Assembly: GCA_021788515.1 (NCBI GenBank)
Contig: JAJYKN010000109.1
Coordinates: forward strand, 1-5,750
Length of the DNA stretch: 5,750 nucleotides
Direction of reading: 5' to 3'
DNA from: Nitrospirota bacterium
Lineage (GTDB): Bacteria; Nitrospirota; UBA9217
Shown: piece after piece, positions 1 through 5,712 of the stretch
Layout: each line of letters starts with the position of its first letter
Position numbering within the stretch: position 1 is the first letter of the stretch
Program-made: the position numbers and the translations under genes
The notes under the pieces: model-generated
What the model was told of the DNA's origin: nothing
Database searches by the model: none
What the model saw: the letters and a program-made list of their open reading frames with translations, nothing else

Positions 1-40
1 AACACGACAATGCCGAACGACATGGCCGACGATACAGAAT

Positions 41-781
41 GTGGCCGGCTTCCTGAACGAGACGCTGCGGGTCAAGAAGATCAAGGATGCTTCTTTGAAC
101 GGTCTGCAGGTGCGCGCCGGCACGGGCAAGGACCTCCGAAAAGTCGGTTTCGCAGTCGATGCCTGCATATCGACCTTTGAAAAAGCAAAGAAGCTCGATG
201 TCGACCTGCTCGTGGTGCATCACGGCATCAAGTGGAGGCCGCAGAAAGACCGCGATCTTGAGAACAGACGGGCGCTGTATCTGAAAAAAAACAACCTGAC
301 CCTCTATGCCGTTCATCTGCCGCTCGATCTGCACGAGGAATACGGGAACAATATCCAGCTGGCGCGTTTGCTCGGCCTCAAGAATGCTCGAAAATTCGGC
401 GGATATCACGGCATAAAGATCGGTTATGCCGGGACCCTCGGCAGGACAACCAGTCTTGACGCTCTTGCCGGGACCCTGAACAAGAGCTTGCCTACGACCT
501 GCCGCGTGTATCGCTTCGGTCCTGAACGCATTCGCGACCTGGGGATCATTTCCGGCGGAGGCGGGAGCATGCTGAAAGATGCTGTTCTCGAGAAGCTTGA
601 TTGTTTCCTGGTCGGCGAGATCGACCTCGCGGTATATAACGCGGCAAAGGAATACGGGATGAACCTCATCGTCGCAGGCCACTACGCCACGGAGACGATC
701 GGGGTCAGGACACTGATGCCGCTCGTCGGAGAGGTGTTCGGCATTGAAACGGTTTTTATCGACGATGTGAAGAATTTGTAA
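41..781 (+). CDS. NIF3/YbgI-family dinuclear metal-centre protein (start uncertain)
   Basis: A 246-residue protein of the NIF3-like (YbgI, DUF34) family, soluble hexamers that hold a two-metal site; the physiological reaction is not settled. Length matches E. coli YbgI (about 247). Visible family marks: NGLQV at 20-24, the metal-ligand HH of VVHHG at 60-61, HLPLD at 92-96, the glycine-rich SGGGG at 171-175, and the C-terminal AGHYATE with H214 and E218. These are the expected ligands, so the site looks intact. The GTG at 41 has no convincing ribosome binding site, and the protein then begins about five or six residues shorter than relatives. The frame stays open upstream to the window edge. 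An ATG at 22 lies one base out of frame, and joining it to this frame would restore a typical N-terminus. The next gene, purE, follows 42 bases later. Family assignment is very sure; the start is not. Confidence 0.93.
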   Translation: MAGFLNETLRVKKIKDASLNGLQVRAGTGKDLRKVGFAVDACISTFEKAKKLDVDLLVVHHGIKWRPQKDRDLENRRALYLKKNNLTLYAVHLPLDLHEEYGNNIQLARLLGLKNARKFGGYHGIKIGYAGTLGRTTSLDALAGTLNKSLPTTCRVYRFGPERIRDLGIISGGGGSMLKDAVLEKLDCFLVGEIDLAVYNAAKEYGMNLIVAGHYATETIGVRTLMPLVGEVFGIETVFIDDVKNL

Positions 782-795
782 TATAACTGGATAAT
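767..795 (+). promoter_or_regulatory. Possible sigma-70-like promoter for purE
   Basis: The short spacer before purE is AT-rich compared with its surroundings. GATAAT at 790-795 differs from the TATAAT consensus at one position. A poor -35 candidate, GTGAAG at 767-772, lies 17 bases upstream inside the end of the NIF3 gene. Transcription would begin near 802, giving a leader of about 20 bases that still includes the ribosome binding site. The weak -35 makes this only a possibility; purE could equally be read through from upstream. Confidence 0.25.
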
Positions 796-812
796 CATTA
801 CCATCTTGGAGA

Positions 813-818
813 AAGGAG
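813..818 (+). promoter_or_regulatory. Ribosome binding site of purE
   Basis: AAGGAG sits five bases before ATG 824. It decides this start over the in-frame TTG at 806, which would place the Shine-Dalgarno sequence inside the coding region. Confidence 0.85.
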
Positions 819-823
819 TTTCC

Positions 824-1450
824 ATGAGCAAACCAGTTGTTGGAATATTGATGGGAAGCGACTCCGACCTGCCGATCATGCAGGAGGCGGCCGCGATGCT
901 GCAGGAGTTCGGCATTGAATACGAGATGACCATTGCTTCGGCCCATCGGACCCCGAAGAAGGTGCTCGAATACAGCACGACGGCTGAGCGGCGGGGGATC
1001 AAGGTGATCATTGCCGGAGCAGGATGGGCAGCGCACCTTGCCGGGGTCATTGCGTCGCAAACCACACTGCCGGTCATCGGCGTGCCGATCGACTCTTCAC
1101 CGCTGAAGGGACTCGATGCGCTGTTGGCAACGGTCCAGATGCCGGGCGGCGTGCCGGTTGCGACCATGTCGCTCGGCAAAGCCGGAGCGAAGAACGCGGG
1201 TGTCTTCGCTGCGCAGATCATTGCCACGAGCGACGTCAAGATCGCTAATCGCCTGAAAGTCTACCGCGTCGAGATGGAACGGGATGTGGAAGAGAAAGCC
1301 AAGAGGCTCATGGTGATCACTGCGGCCCAGGAAATCAAGGAGACGGCGGTGGTTGAGCCGGGGACACCGGCCGCCAAAAAGAAATCGCGCCGCAGACGAT
1401 GGAAGAAGAAACCGGGTGGTTCATCGCCGGCGCAGGGGCCTACGGCGTGA
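824..1450 (+). CDS. purE: Class I N5-carboxyaminoimidazole ribonucleotide mutase (PurE) with basic C-terminal tail
   Basis: PurE converts N5-CAIR to CAIR in de novo purine synthesis and is a cytoplasmic octamer in known class I enzymes. The start is ATG 824, because AAGGAG at 813-818 lies five bases upstream; an upstream TTG at 806 has no such support. Signatures from this start are GSDSD at 11-15, SAHRTP at 39-44 with catalytic-region His41/Arg42, the AGAGWAAHL loop at 64-72, and VQMPGGVPV followed by GKAGAKNA near 104-125. The AHRTP and GAG-AAHL motifs mark class I rather than the class II AIR carboxylase form. The usual domain ends near residue 165. Residues 170-208 are an extension with a run of Lys/Arg (about 185-196) and a Gly/Ser/Pro/Ala end, which is unusual for the family. 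No purK is present in the window. The stop overlaps the next gene's GTG, suggesting translational coupling. Confidence 0.96.
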   Translation: MSKPVVGILMGSDSDLPIMQEAAAMLQEFGIEYEMTIASAHRTPKKVLEYSTTAERRGIKVIIAGAGWAAHLAGVIASQTTLPVIGVPIDSSPLKGLDALLATVQMPGGVPVATMSLGKAGAKNAGVFAAQIIATSDVKIANRLKVYRVEMERDVEEKAKRLMVITAAQEIKETAVVEPGTPAAKKKSRRRRWKKKPGGSSPAQGPTA

Positions 1451-2325
1451 AGACGGAACTCGAGTGCCTGCCCTGCTTTTTCGGCCAGGTCACGCGAACC
1501 CTGAACTATGCAGGCGTGAACGGAGACCGTGGACGCGGCATAGCGCAAAAAGCGGCGGCGATCATCGAAGAAGCGTCGCTTGACGAAGTGCCGGCGCGGA
1601 CCACAACCCTCATCCATCGCCTGCTGCGAAACGAAACGGGAATCGATCCGTATCAATCGGTGAAGCAAGCCTATAACCGGATTGCGCTTGACCGGCTGCC
1701 CGAACTGAGAACGATGGCGGCCGGAACGCCTGATCGTCTCGAAGGGGCCGTCCGGGTCGCCATTGCGGGAAACGTGATCGACTTCGGGATCTACGAAAGC
1801 ATCGATCTTGACCGTTCCGTGGAAGAATCGTTCCAGTTGCCGCTGCCTGACGTTGATTACCGCGCCTTTGCACAAGCGGTTTCGAGCAGCAGCCGCATTC
1901 TCTACCTCTGCGATAACGCCGGCGAGATCGTGTTCGACCGCGTCCTGCTCGAAACCCTGCGCGACCTGGGCAAGGACGTGACTGCGGTGGTGAAGGGTTC
2001 TCCCGTGATCAATGATGCCACGCTCGACGATGCGCGTGACGCGGCACTGCAAGAGTGTTCCGTTGTGATCGACAACGGCAGCGACGGCATCGGGACGCTG
2101 CTGGAAGCCTGCTCGGAGCTTTTCCTGGACGCCTACCGCTCAGCGGACCTCATCATCAGCAAGGGACAGGCAAATTTCGAAACGCTCGTGCAGGAAAAGG
2201 ACGAACGGATTTTTTTTCTTTTTAAAGTAAAATGCCCGGTGGTTGCCTCCTTTCTCAAGAGAACGAATGGAGACATTGTGCTCATGGGCGGGAAACCGGC
2301 TATGGGGGAAGCGGGGAATCGGTGA
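1447..2325 (+). CDS. DUF89/ARMT1-like metal-dependent damage-control phosphatase
   Basis: A 292-residue member of the DUF89 family, metal-dependent phosphatases thought to remove damaged or surplus sugar-phosphate and related metabolites; the substrate here is unknown. Visible marks: an N-terminal ECLPC (6-10), AGNVIDFG at 107-114, the metal-site block CDNAGEIVFD at 155-164, KGSPVIND at 183-190, and KGQANFE at 239-245. Length fits stand-alone prokaryotic members. GTG 1447 is chosen because it gives the family-typical start (V-K-T-E-L-E-C-x-P-C) and overlaps the purE stop as GTGA, with a modest GGGG ribosome binding site at 1434-1437. An in-frame ATG at 1399 would add 16 residues without family resemblance and overlap purE by 52 bases. 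The last dozen residues look non-conserved. An 8-T run at 2210-2217 lies in a normally translated segment. Pairing with PurE hints at a purine-related phosphoribosyl substrate, which is inference only. Confidence 0.9.
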   Translation: MKTELECLPCFFGQVTRTLNYAGVNGDRGRGIAQKAAAIIEEASLDEVPARTTTLIHRLLRNETGIDPYQSVKQAYNRIALDRLPELRTMAAGTPDRLEGAVRVAIAGNVIDFGIYESIDLDRSVEESFQLPLPDVDYRAFAQAVSSSSRILYLCDNAGEIVFDRVLLETLRDLGKDVTAVVKGSPVINDATLDDARDAALQECSVVIDNGSDGIGTLLEACSELFLDAYRSADLIISKGQANFETLVQEKDERIFFLFKVKCPVVASFLKRTNGDIVLMGGKPAMGEAGNR

Positions 2326-2329
2326 ACAG

Positions 2330-2977
2330 GTGAAAAAGACCGTGAAGATCATCAAGCTTGACCCGGTGCGGCCCGAGGCTGCCTTCTCCCGCTGCAGGGA
2401 AGCGATCTCCGCGGGCGGTGTGATTGCCTATCCAACGGACACCTTCTACGGTCTCGGGGCTGATCCGAAGAACCTCCGCGCAGTGAAGAAGCTCTTCGAG
2501 ATCAAAGGCCGGCCCACGGTCCAGCCTATCCTGCTGCTTATCGCCGATCCGCAGGATGCCCGGCAGTGGGCGGCAGATATTCCGCCTCAGGCAGACGAAC
2601 TGATGAAGAGGTGCTGGCCGGGACCGCTTACGCTCATTTTAAAAGCGCGGGCAGACGTCCTCCCCGAGCTTACCGCCGGCACCGGCACGATCGGGCTCCG
2701 GGTCCCGGGCAATCAGCTGACCCGCGACCTGCTGTGTTTTCTCGGCTGCGCTCTCACCGGCACGAGTGCGAACCGGTCGGGACAAACCAGTTTTTGTACG
2801 GCGCGGGAAACTGCCGACGCGATCGGCGACCGGGTAGATCTGATCTTGGACGGCGGCGCAACCGCCGGCGGAAAGCCGTCCACCATCGTTGACGTGAGAA
2901 CGGGATTGCCGCGCGTGGTGCGGGAAGGGGCCGTTCCTTTGCAAGACATTTCGGTTGAGGCAAAATCTCGGCAGTAA
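2330..2977 (+). CDS. L-threonylcarbamoyladenylate synthase (TsaC/Sua5/YrdC family)
   Basis: A 215-residue YrdC-domain protein. The family makes threonylcarbamoyl-AMP from threonine, bicarbonate and ATP, the first step of the universal t6A37 modification of ANN-decoding tRNAs, in the cytoplasm. Visible motifs: AYPTDTFYGLGADP at 33-46, IKGRP at 58-62 (the KxR pair), WPGPLTLIL at 96-104, GLRVPGN at 122-128, TSAN at 145-148 and PSTIVD at 183-188. These form the substrate pocket. Length matches the short TsaC type, without the extra Sua5 C-terminal domain. GTG 2330 is preferred: it lies five bases after the DUF89 stop and gives a usual N-terminus. An alternative GTG at 2342 is also in frame, and an ATG at 2243 would overlap DUF89 by more than 80 bases with unrelated sequence. 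GGGGAA at 2313-2318 is a plausible but distant ribosome binding site. YciO-like members share the fold, so t6A activity is likely but not proven. Confidence 0.9.
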   Translation: MKKTVKIIKLDPVRPEAAFSRCREAISAGGVIAYPTDTFYGLGADPKNLRAVKKLFEIKGRPTVQPILLLIADPQDARQWAADIPPQADELMKRCWPGPLTLILKARADVLPELTAGTGTIGLRVPGNQLTRDLLCFLGCALTGTSANRSGQTSFCTARETADAIGDRVDLILDGGATAGGKPSTIVDVRTGLPRVVREGAVPLQDISVEAKSRQ

Positions 2978-2980
2978 GGA
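2975..2980 (+). promoter_or_regulatory. Ribosome binding site of the PIN-PhoH gene
   Basis: TAAGGA overlaps the tsaC stop codon (TAA) and lies seven bases before ATG 2988. The arrangement ties termination on tsaC to initiation on the next gene. Confidence 0.75.
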
Positions 2981-2987
2981 TGATTGA

Positions 2988-4307
2988 ATGAAAAAAATAT
3001 TCGTACTTGATACCAATGTGCTGCTCCATGATCCCCGGGCGATCTTCTCCTTCGAGGACAACGACGTGACCATTCCGATCGTGGTGATCGAAGAGCTGGA
3101 CAAGTTCAAGAAGGGCATCGACGAAATGGGCAGGAATGCGCGCCAGATCTCGCGGATCCTCGACGAGTTCCGCCAAAAGGGCAAGCTGTCCCAGGGAGTG
3201 CCGCTCGACGGCGGCGGCTGTTTGCGCGTTGAGCTGAACCACCAGTCGCCGGAGCATTTGCCGCCCGAGCTCGTCGCCACCAAGGCGGACAACCGCATTC
3301 TCGCCACTGCGCTGAACCTGAAGCACGACGACCTGCCGGTGGTCCTCGTGACCAAGGACACGAACCTGCGCATCAAGGCCGATGCCCTGGGGCTGAAGGC
3401 GGAGGATTACGAGTCGGACACCGTGACGCTCGACGAGCTCTACTCCGGGGAAACGGAATTGTCGGTCGAGCCGGGCGTTATCGACGAGTTCTACGCCAAG
3501 GGGGAGTTTACCCCTGCCGTCGATCCCAAGCCCTATCCAAACGAGTTTGTATTGCTCAAGAACAGCGCCAACCCGTCGCAGACCGCTCTGGCGCGGTATC
3601 AACAGCAAAAGAACGTCCTCGTTCCCATCGTGAACACCAAGCACGGGGTTTGGGGCATCAATTCCCGGAACAAGCAGCAGCAGTTCGCCCTTGACCTGCT
3701 GTTAAACGACGATATCCGCCTGGTGACCCTCGTGGGGAGGGCCGGTACGGGCAAGACGCTGTTGGCGCTCGCCGCAGGTTTGGACAAGACGATCGAAAGC
3801 AGGGCATTCCAGCGGCTTGTGGTCTCGCGCCCCGTGTTCCCGCTCGGCAAGGACATCGGGTTTCTGCCCGGCGACATCGAGGAAAAGCTCCGGCCCTGGA
3901 TGCAGCCGATCCGGGACAACCTCGATTTTCTCATGGGGGCATCGACCATGTCCGGCCGCGCAAAAGGCAAGAAGGACCTGCAGGGACTTTTCGATCTCGG
4001 CATGATCGAGGTGGAGCCGCTCACGTATATCCGGGGGCGGAGCATGCCGAACCAGTATCTTATCGTGGACGAGGCCCAGAACCTGACGCCGCACGAGATC
4101 AAGACGATCATCACGCGGGCGGGCGAGGGCACCAAAGTCGTCTTGACCGGCGATCCCTATCAGATCGACAACCCCTATATCGACGCATCGAGCAACGGTC
4201 TTACCTTCGTCGTCGAACGGTTCAAGAACGAGCCTATCGCCGGACACATTACGCTTGTGAAGGGCGAACGCTCAGACCTTGCGGAACTGGCGGCGACGTT
4301 GCTGTAA
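2988..4307 (+). CDS. PIN-PhoH protein (PIN nuclease domain plus PhoH ATPase, PhoH2/YlaK type)
   Basis: A 439-residue two-domain protein. Residues 1-150 are a PIN domain, the RNase fold also found in VapC toxins, with candidate metal-binding acids D8 (LDTNVLL), E35/E36, D101 (ADNRIL) and D124 (TKDTNLR). Residues 215-439 are a PhoH-type P-loop ATPase: Walker A GRAGTGKT at 250-257, SRPVFPLGKDIGFLPGD at 280-296, Walker B with LIVDEAQN at 358-365, and TGDPYQID at 387-394. Relatives have been described as ATP-dependent RNA helicase/RNases, so an RNA-unwinding and cleaving role in the cytoplasm is likely. All key motifs appear intact and the length fits the family (about 430-460). The start is firm: a ribosome binding site is well spaced and the N-terminus is family-typical. 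It lies 10 bases after tsaC and probably shares its transcript. No small antitoxin gene precedes it, unlike mycobacterial PhoH2. Confidence 0.95.
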   Translation: MKKIFVLDTNVLLHDPRAIFSFEDNDVTIPIVVIEELDKFKKGIDEMGRNARQISRILDEFRQKGKLSQGVPLDGGGCLRVELNHQSPEHLPPELVATKADNRILATALNLKHDDLPVVLVTKDTNLRIKADALGLKAEDYESDTVTLDELYSGETELSVEPGVIDEFYAKGEFTPAVDPKPYPNEFVLLKNSANPSQTALARYQQQKNVLVPIVNTKHGVWGINSRNKQQQFALDLLLNDDIRLVTLVGRAGTGKTLLALAAGLDKTIESRAFQRLVVSRPVFPLGKDIGFLPGDIEEKLRPWMQPIRDNLDFLMGASTMSGRAKGKKDLQGLFDLGMIEVEPLTYIRGRSMPNQYLIVDEAQNLTPHEIKTIITRAGEGTKVVLTGDPYQIDNPYIDASSNGLTFVVERFKNEPIAGHITLVKGERSDLAELAATLL

Positions 4308-4395
4308 AGAGAGTTCTCTGAGTTCAACGTTCAGAATTCGTTGTAAGAAAAAGTCGACGGTGCTTGGGACCGAAAATAAAAGCAGGCAAAAGGAT
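4308..4395 (+). other. Spacer between PIN-PhoH and VKOR genes
   Basis: These 88 bases are more AT-rich than the flanking genes. A CTGA/TCAG pair around 4317-4334 and an EcoRI palindrome GAATTC at 4334-4339 are visible. There is no strong GC stem followed by T-run, so I see no intrinsic terminator. The frame of the downstream gene stays open through the spacer, but its sequence (Arg/Lys/Ser-rich when translated) does not resemble VKOR proteins. A promoter could lie here, but none is clear. Confidence 0.4.
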
Positions 4396-5301
4396 ATGCA
4401 AAAACAGAAACAAGCGTACAGCACTGTTTTTTTGATCGTCAGCTCGCTGGCCTCACTCTTTGTCCTGACCGAGATTGTCATGAATTCCTTCGGCAAGAGC
4501 ATCTGCGTGACCGAGGGGTGCAAAATGACCGCGCAATCGGCGAGGTTCGGCGATATTTCCATCTATTTCATGGGGCTTGCAACGTTTCTGCTGCTGGCAG
4601 GTCTTTCCTTTCTGAGCCGCTCCGGCCGGAAGCCCGGCATCGAACGTGTTATCAATCTCATCCTGGTCGTCGCCCTGGCAGGCGAAGGGTTCTTCATGGG
4701 ATATCTCGCGTTCAGAATACATACCCTGTGTGTTTTCTGCGTGACCATCTTCGGTTTCATGGTTATCCTCGGCACGCTCAGGTTGCTCTCAGGAGAGAAA
4801 GACCTCATCGCTGGTTTTGCGACCCTTGCGGTGGTGTTCATCGTGCAGTATCTCGTCCTGCCGGCGGGCATTCCCGTGCATTTGCCTCCCCATGAACGGC
4901 TCATCCTGTTTTACAGCAAGGACTGCAAGCACTGCGCCGAAGTCATCCGTGAATTGGATGAGAAAAAAATTACGGTTGCCCACGTGCCGGTGAATGAATA
5001 CGTGATGCTTTTGAAAAACATGGGCATCGAGAATGTCCCCACCCTCATGGTGAATGATCCCTATCAGAAAATTTTCCTCACCGGGAAGGAAGCCATTGAC
5101 CGCTACCTGCTCGCATGTACGGCATCGACGGCCAGCGGGAACAGGGCGCGACAAAAAGCGCGGGTGCGGCAGAAGACCGCGCCTGTTTCCTCCGGGAGCG
5201 GCGCAGCGGTCGATATTTTCAACCAGCCCGGTTTTCTTTCTGCGCCCACGCCATCGGCAGCCGACAACGGCATGTGCAAGGAAGACGAAATCTGCAAATG
5301 A
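4396..5301 (+). CDS. VKOR-family membrane thiol oxidoreductase fused to a thioredoxin-like domain
   Basis: A 301-residue inner-membrane protein. Bacterial VKOR homologues pass electrons from periplasmic thiols to quinone, doing the job of DsbB. Five hydrophobic segments (about 9-29, 54-74, 84-104, 111-131, 137-156) match the VKOR bundle plus the helix leading to a periplasmic domain. The catalytic set is present: loop cysteines C37 and C42, a serine six residues later (S48), and the CVFC pair C112/C115 at the start of the fourth segment. Residues about 167-240 form a thioredoxin-like domain with CKHC (C177/C180) and the cis-proline motif VPT at 214-216. The fusion is known in bacteria. The tail 241-301 is low-complexity and polar, with C241, C294 and C300, which is unusual. 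ATG 4396 is preferred: AAGGA lies just before it, though only one base away. GTG 4360 is an in-frame alternative. The next gene encodes a metal-binding HMA protein. Confidence 0.88.
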   Translation: MQKQKQAYSTVFLIVSSLASLFVLTEIVMNSFGKSICVTEGCKMTAQSARFGDISIYFMGLATFLLLAGLSFLSRSGRKPGIERVINLILVVALAGEGFFMGYLAFRIHTLCVFCVTIFGFMVILGTLRLLSGEKDLIAGFATLAVVFIVQYLVLPAGIPVHLPPHERLILFYSKDCKHCAEVIRELDEKKITVAHVPVNEYVMLLKNMGIENVPTLMVNDPYQKIFLTGKEAIDRYLLACTASTASGNRARQKARVRQKTAPVSSGSGAAVDIFNQPGFLSAPTPSAADNGMCKEDEICK

Positions 5302-5363
5302 TCACCAGTCACTATGCCGGACAGATTGATCTTCTGCTGCGCTCCGGCCCGGGGAAAGGATAG
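5298..5363 (+). CDS. Possible 21-residue coupling mini-ORF
   Basis: A 21-codon frame begins with an ATG overlapping the VKOR stop as ATGA and ends with TAG at 5361-5363, four bases before the ATG of the HMA gene. AAGGAAG at 5279-5285 lies 12 bases upstream, rather far for a ribosome binding site. The peptide starts M-I-T-S-H-Y and ends G-P-G-K-G; it has no domain I recognise. It could be a real tiny peptide, a coupler that carries ribosomes to the HMA start, or chance. The neat fit of both ends is the only support. Confidence 0.25.
   Translation: MITSHYAGQIDLLLRSGPGKG
5356..5360 (+). promoter_or_regulatory. Ribosome binding site of the HMA gene
   Basis: AAGGA ends seven bases before ATG 5368 and supports that start over the earlier in-frame ATG at 5314. 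It overlaps the last codons and precedes the stop of the 5298 mini-ORF. Confidence 0.7.
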
Positions 5364-5367
5364 GAAC

Positions 5368-5595
5368 ATGGGAAAAGTAAGGCTCTCCGTTCAAAAACAG
5401 TTTTGTGCCGAATGCTCTCTTGCTTTGAGAAGATTTATCGGGAACCTCGATGGCGTGGAGTCGATCGAAGTCGAAGATGGGAAGATCGATGTAACGTTTA
5501 ACGATTCCAAAATAAGCGAAGACCGTGTGCGCACGATCTCGCGCGACAGCATGGAAAAACTGGGATATAAGCTTTTGGACGAAGAAGAAAGTTAG
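5368..5595 (+). CDS. Small heavy-metal-associated (HMA) domain protein, copper-chaperone-like
   Basis: A 75-residue single-domain protein with the ferredoxin-like beta-alpha-beta-beta-alpha-beta pattern of HMA proteins. The metal site is FCAEC with C13 and C16, in the position where MxCxxC stands in CopZ- and MerP-type proteins; the Met is replaced (Q-F-C). The GVESIEV segment at 29-35 and DVTFNDSKIS at 41-50 match the usual strand 2-strand 3 layout. There is no signal peptide, so it is probably cytoplasmic, binding Cu(I), Zn(II) or another soft metal; the metal cannot be told from sequence. The C-terminus is acidic (D-E-E-E-S). ATG 5368 is chosen because AAGGA at 5356-5360 lies seven bases before it; a longer in-frame reading from 5314 adds sequence unlike the family. 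The gene is visibly less GC-rich than its neighbours. Its position just after the VKOR fusion suggests co-transcription. Confidence 0.85.
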   Translation: MGKVRLSVQKQFCAECSLALRRFIGNLDGVESIEVEDGKIDVTFNDSKISEDRVRTISRDSMEKLGYKLLDEEES

Positions 5596-5615
5596 CTCTT
5601 TGCTGTATGCATCCC

Positions 5616-5671
5616 CCGGGGAGATGAGTGCCTCGGCATTTCTGTCCCAGCGAAGCGATAGGGTCTCCTGG
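5616..5671 (+). ncRNA. Possible structured RNA (three-way junction), unassigned
   Basis: By hand folding, an outer stem forms between CC plus GGGAGA (5616-5624, with one bulged G) and TCTCCTGG (5664-5671), using one G-U pair. Inside it lie two hairpins. One pairs AGTGC (5627-5631) with GCATT (5636-5640) around the loop CTCG. The other pairs CTGTC (5642-5646) with GATAG (5657-5661), with a short GC-GAA-GC tip. The strand lies between the HMA gene and the next start codon, so it could be a leader element or a 3' UTR structure. I do not recognise a known riboswitch class. A competing simple hairpin, CATCCCC with GGGG-A-GATG (5610-5626), is also possible. Confidence is low because GC-rich DNA often folds by chance. 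Confidence 0.25.
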
Positions 5672-5712
5672 CGCTTATTTGCAGTTATTAGTGGAAAAAC
5701 TTCCCCGTCCTG

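Noticed and set aside
1..56. C-terminal end of an upstream gene stopping at TGA 54-56
   Set aside because: The frame is open from the window edge, but 17 codons without motif cannot be distinguished from chance, and it would overlap the NIF3 gene.
806..823. TTG start for purE adding six residues
   Set aside because: The Shine-Dalgarno AAGGAG would then lie within the coding sequence, and ATG 824 gives the usual PurE N-terminus.
1261..2052. Minus-strand open frame of 263 codons opposite purE and DUF89
   Set aside because: Its composition is that of a shadow of the plus-strand genes, with no motifs and no credible ribosome binding site context.
2754..3644. Long minus-strand open frame opposite tsaC and the PhoH gene (296 codons)
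   Set aside because: It lies antisense to well-identified genes, has no recognisable domain, and such frames are common opposite GC-rich coding sequence.
4317..4345. Possible terminator after the PhoH gene
   Set aside because: Only a four-base CTGA/TCAG match is seen, without a GC-rich stem or T-run.
4279..4395. N-terminal extension of the VKOR gene, overlapping the end of the PhoH gene
   Set aside because: The added residues are Arg/Lys/Ser/Cys-rich and unlike VKOR proteins. ATG 4396 places the first membrane helix normally, and GTG 4360 remains only a minor alternative.
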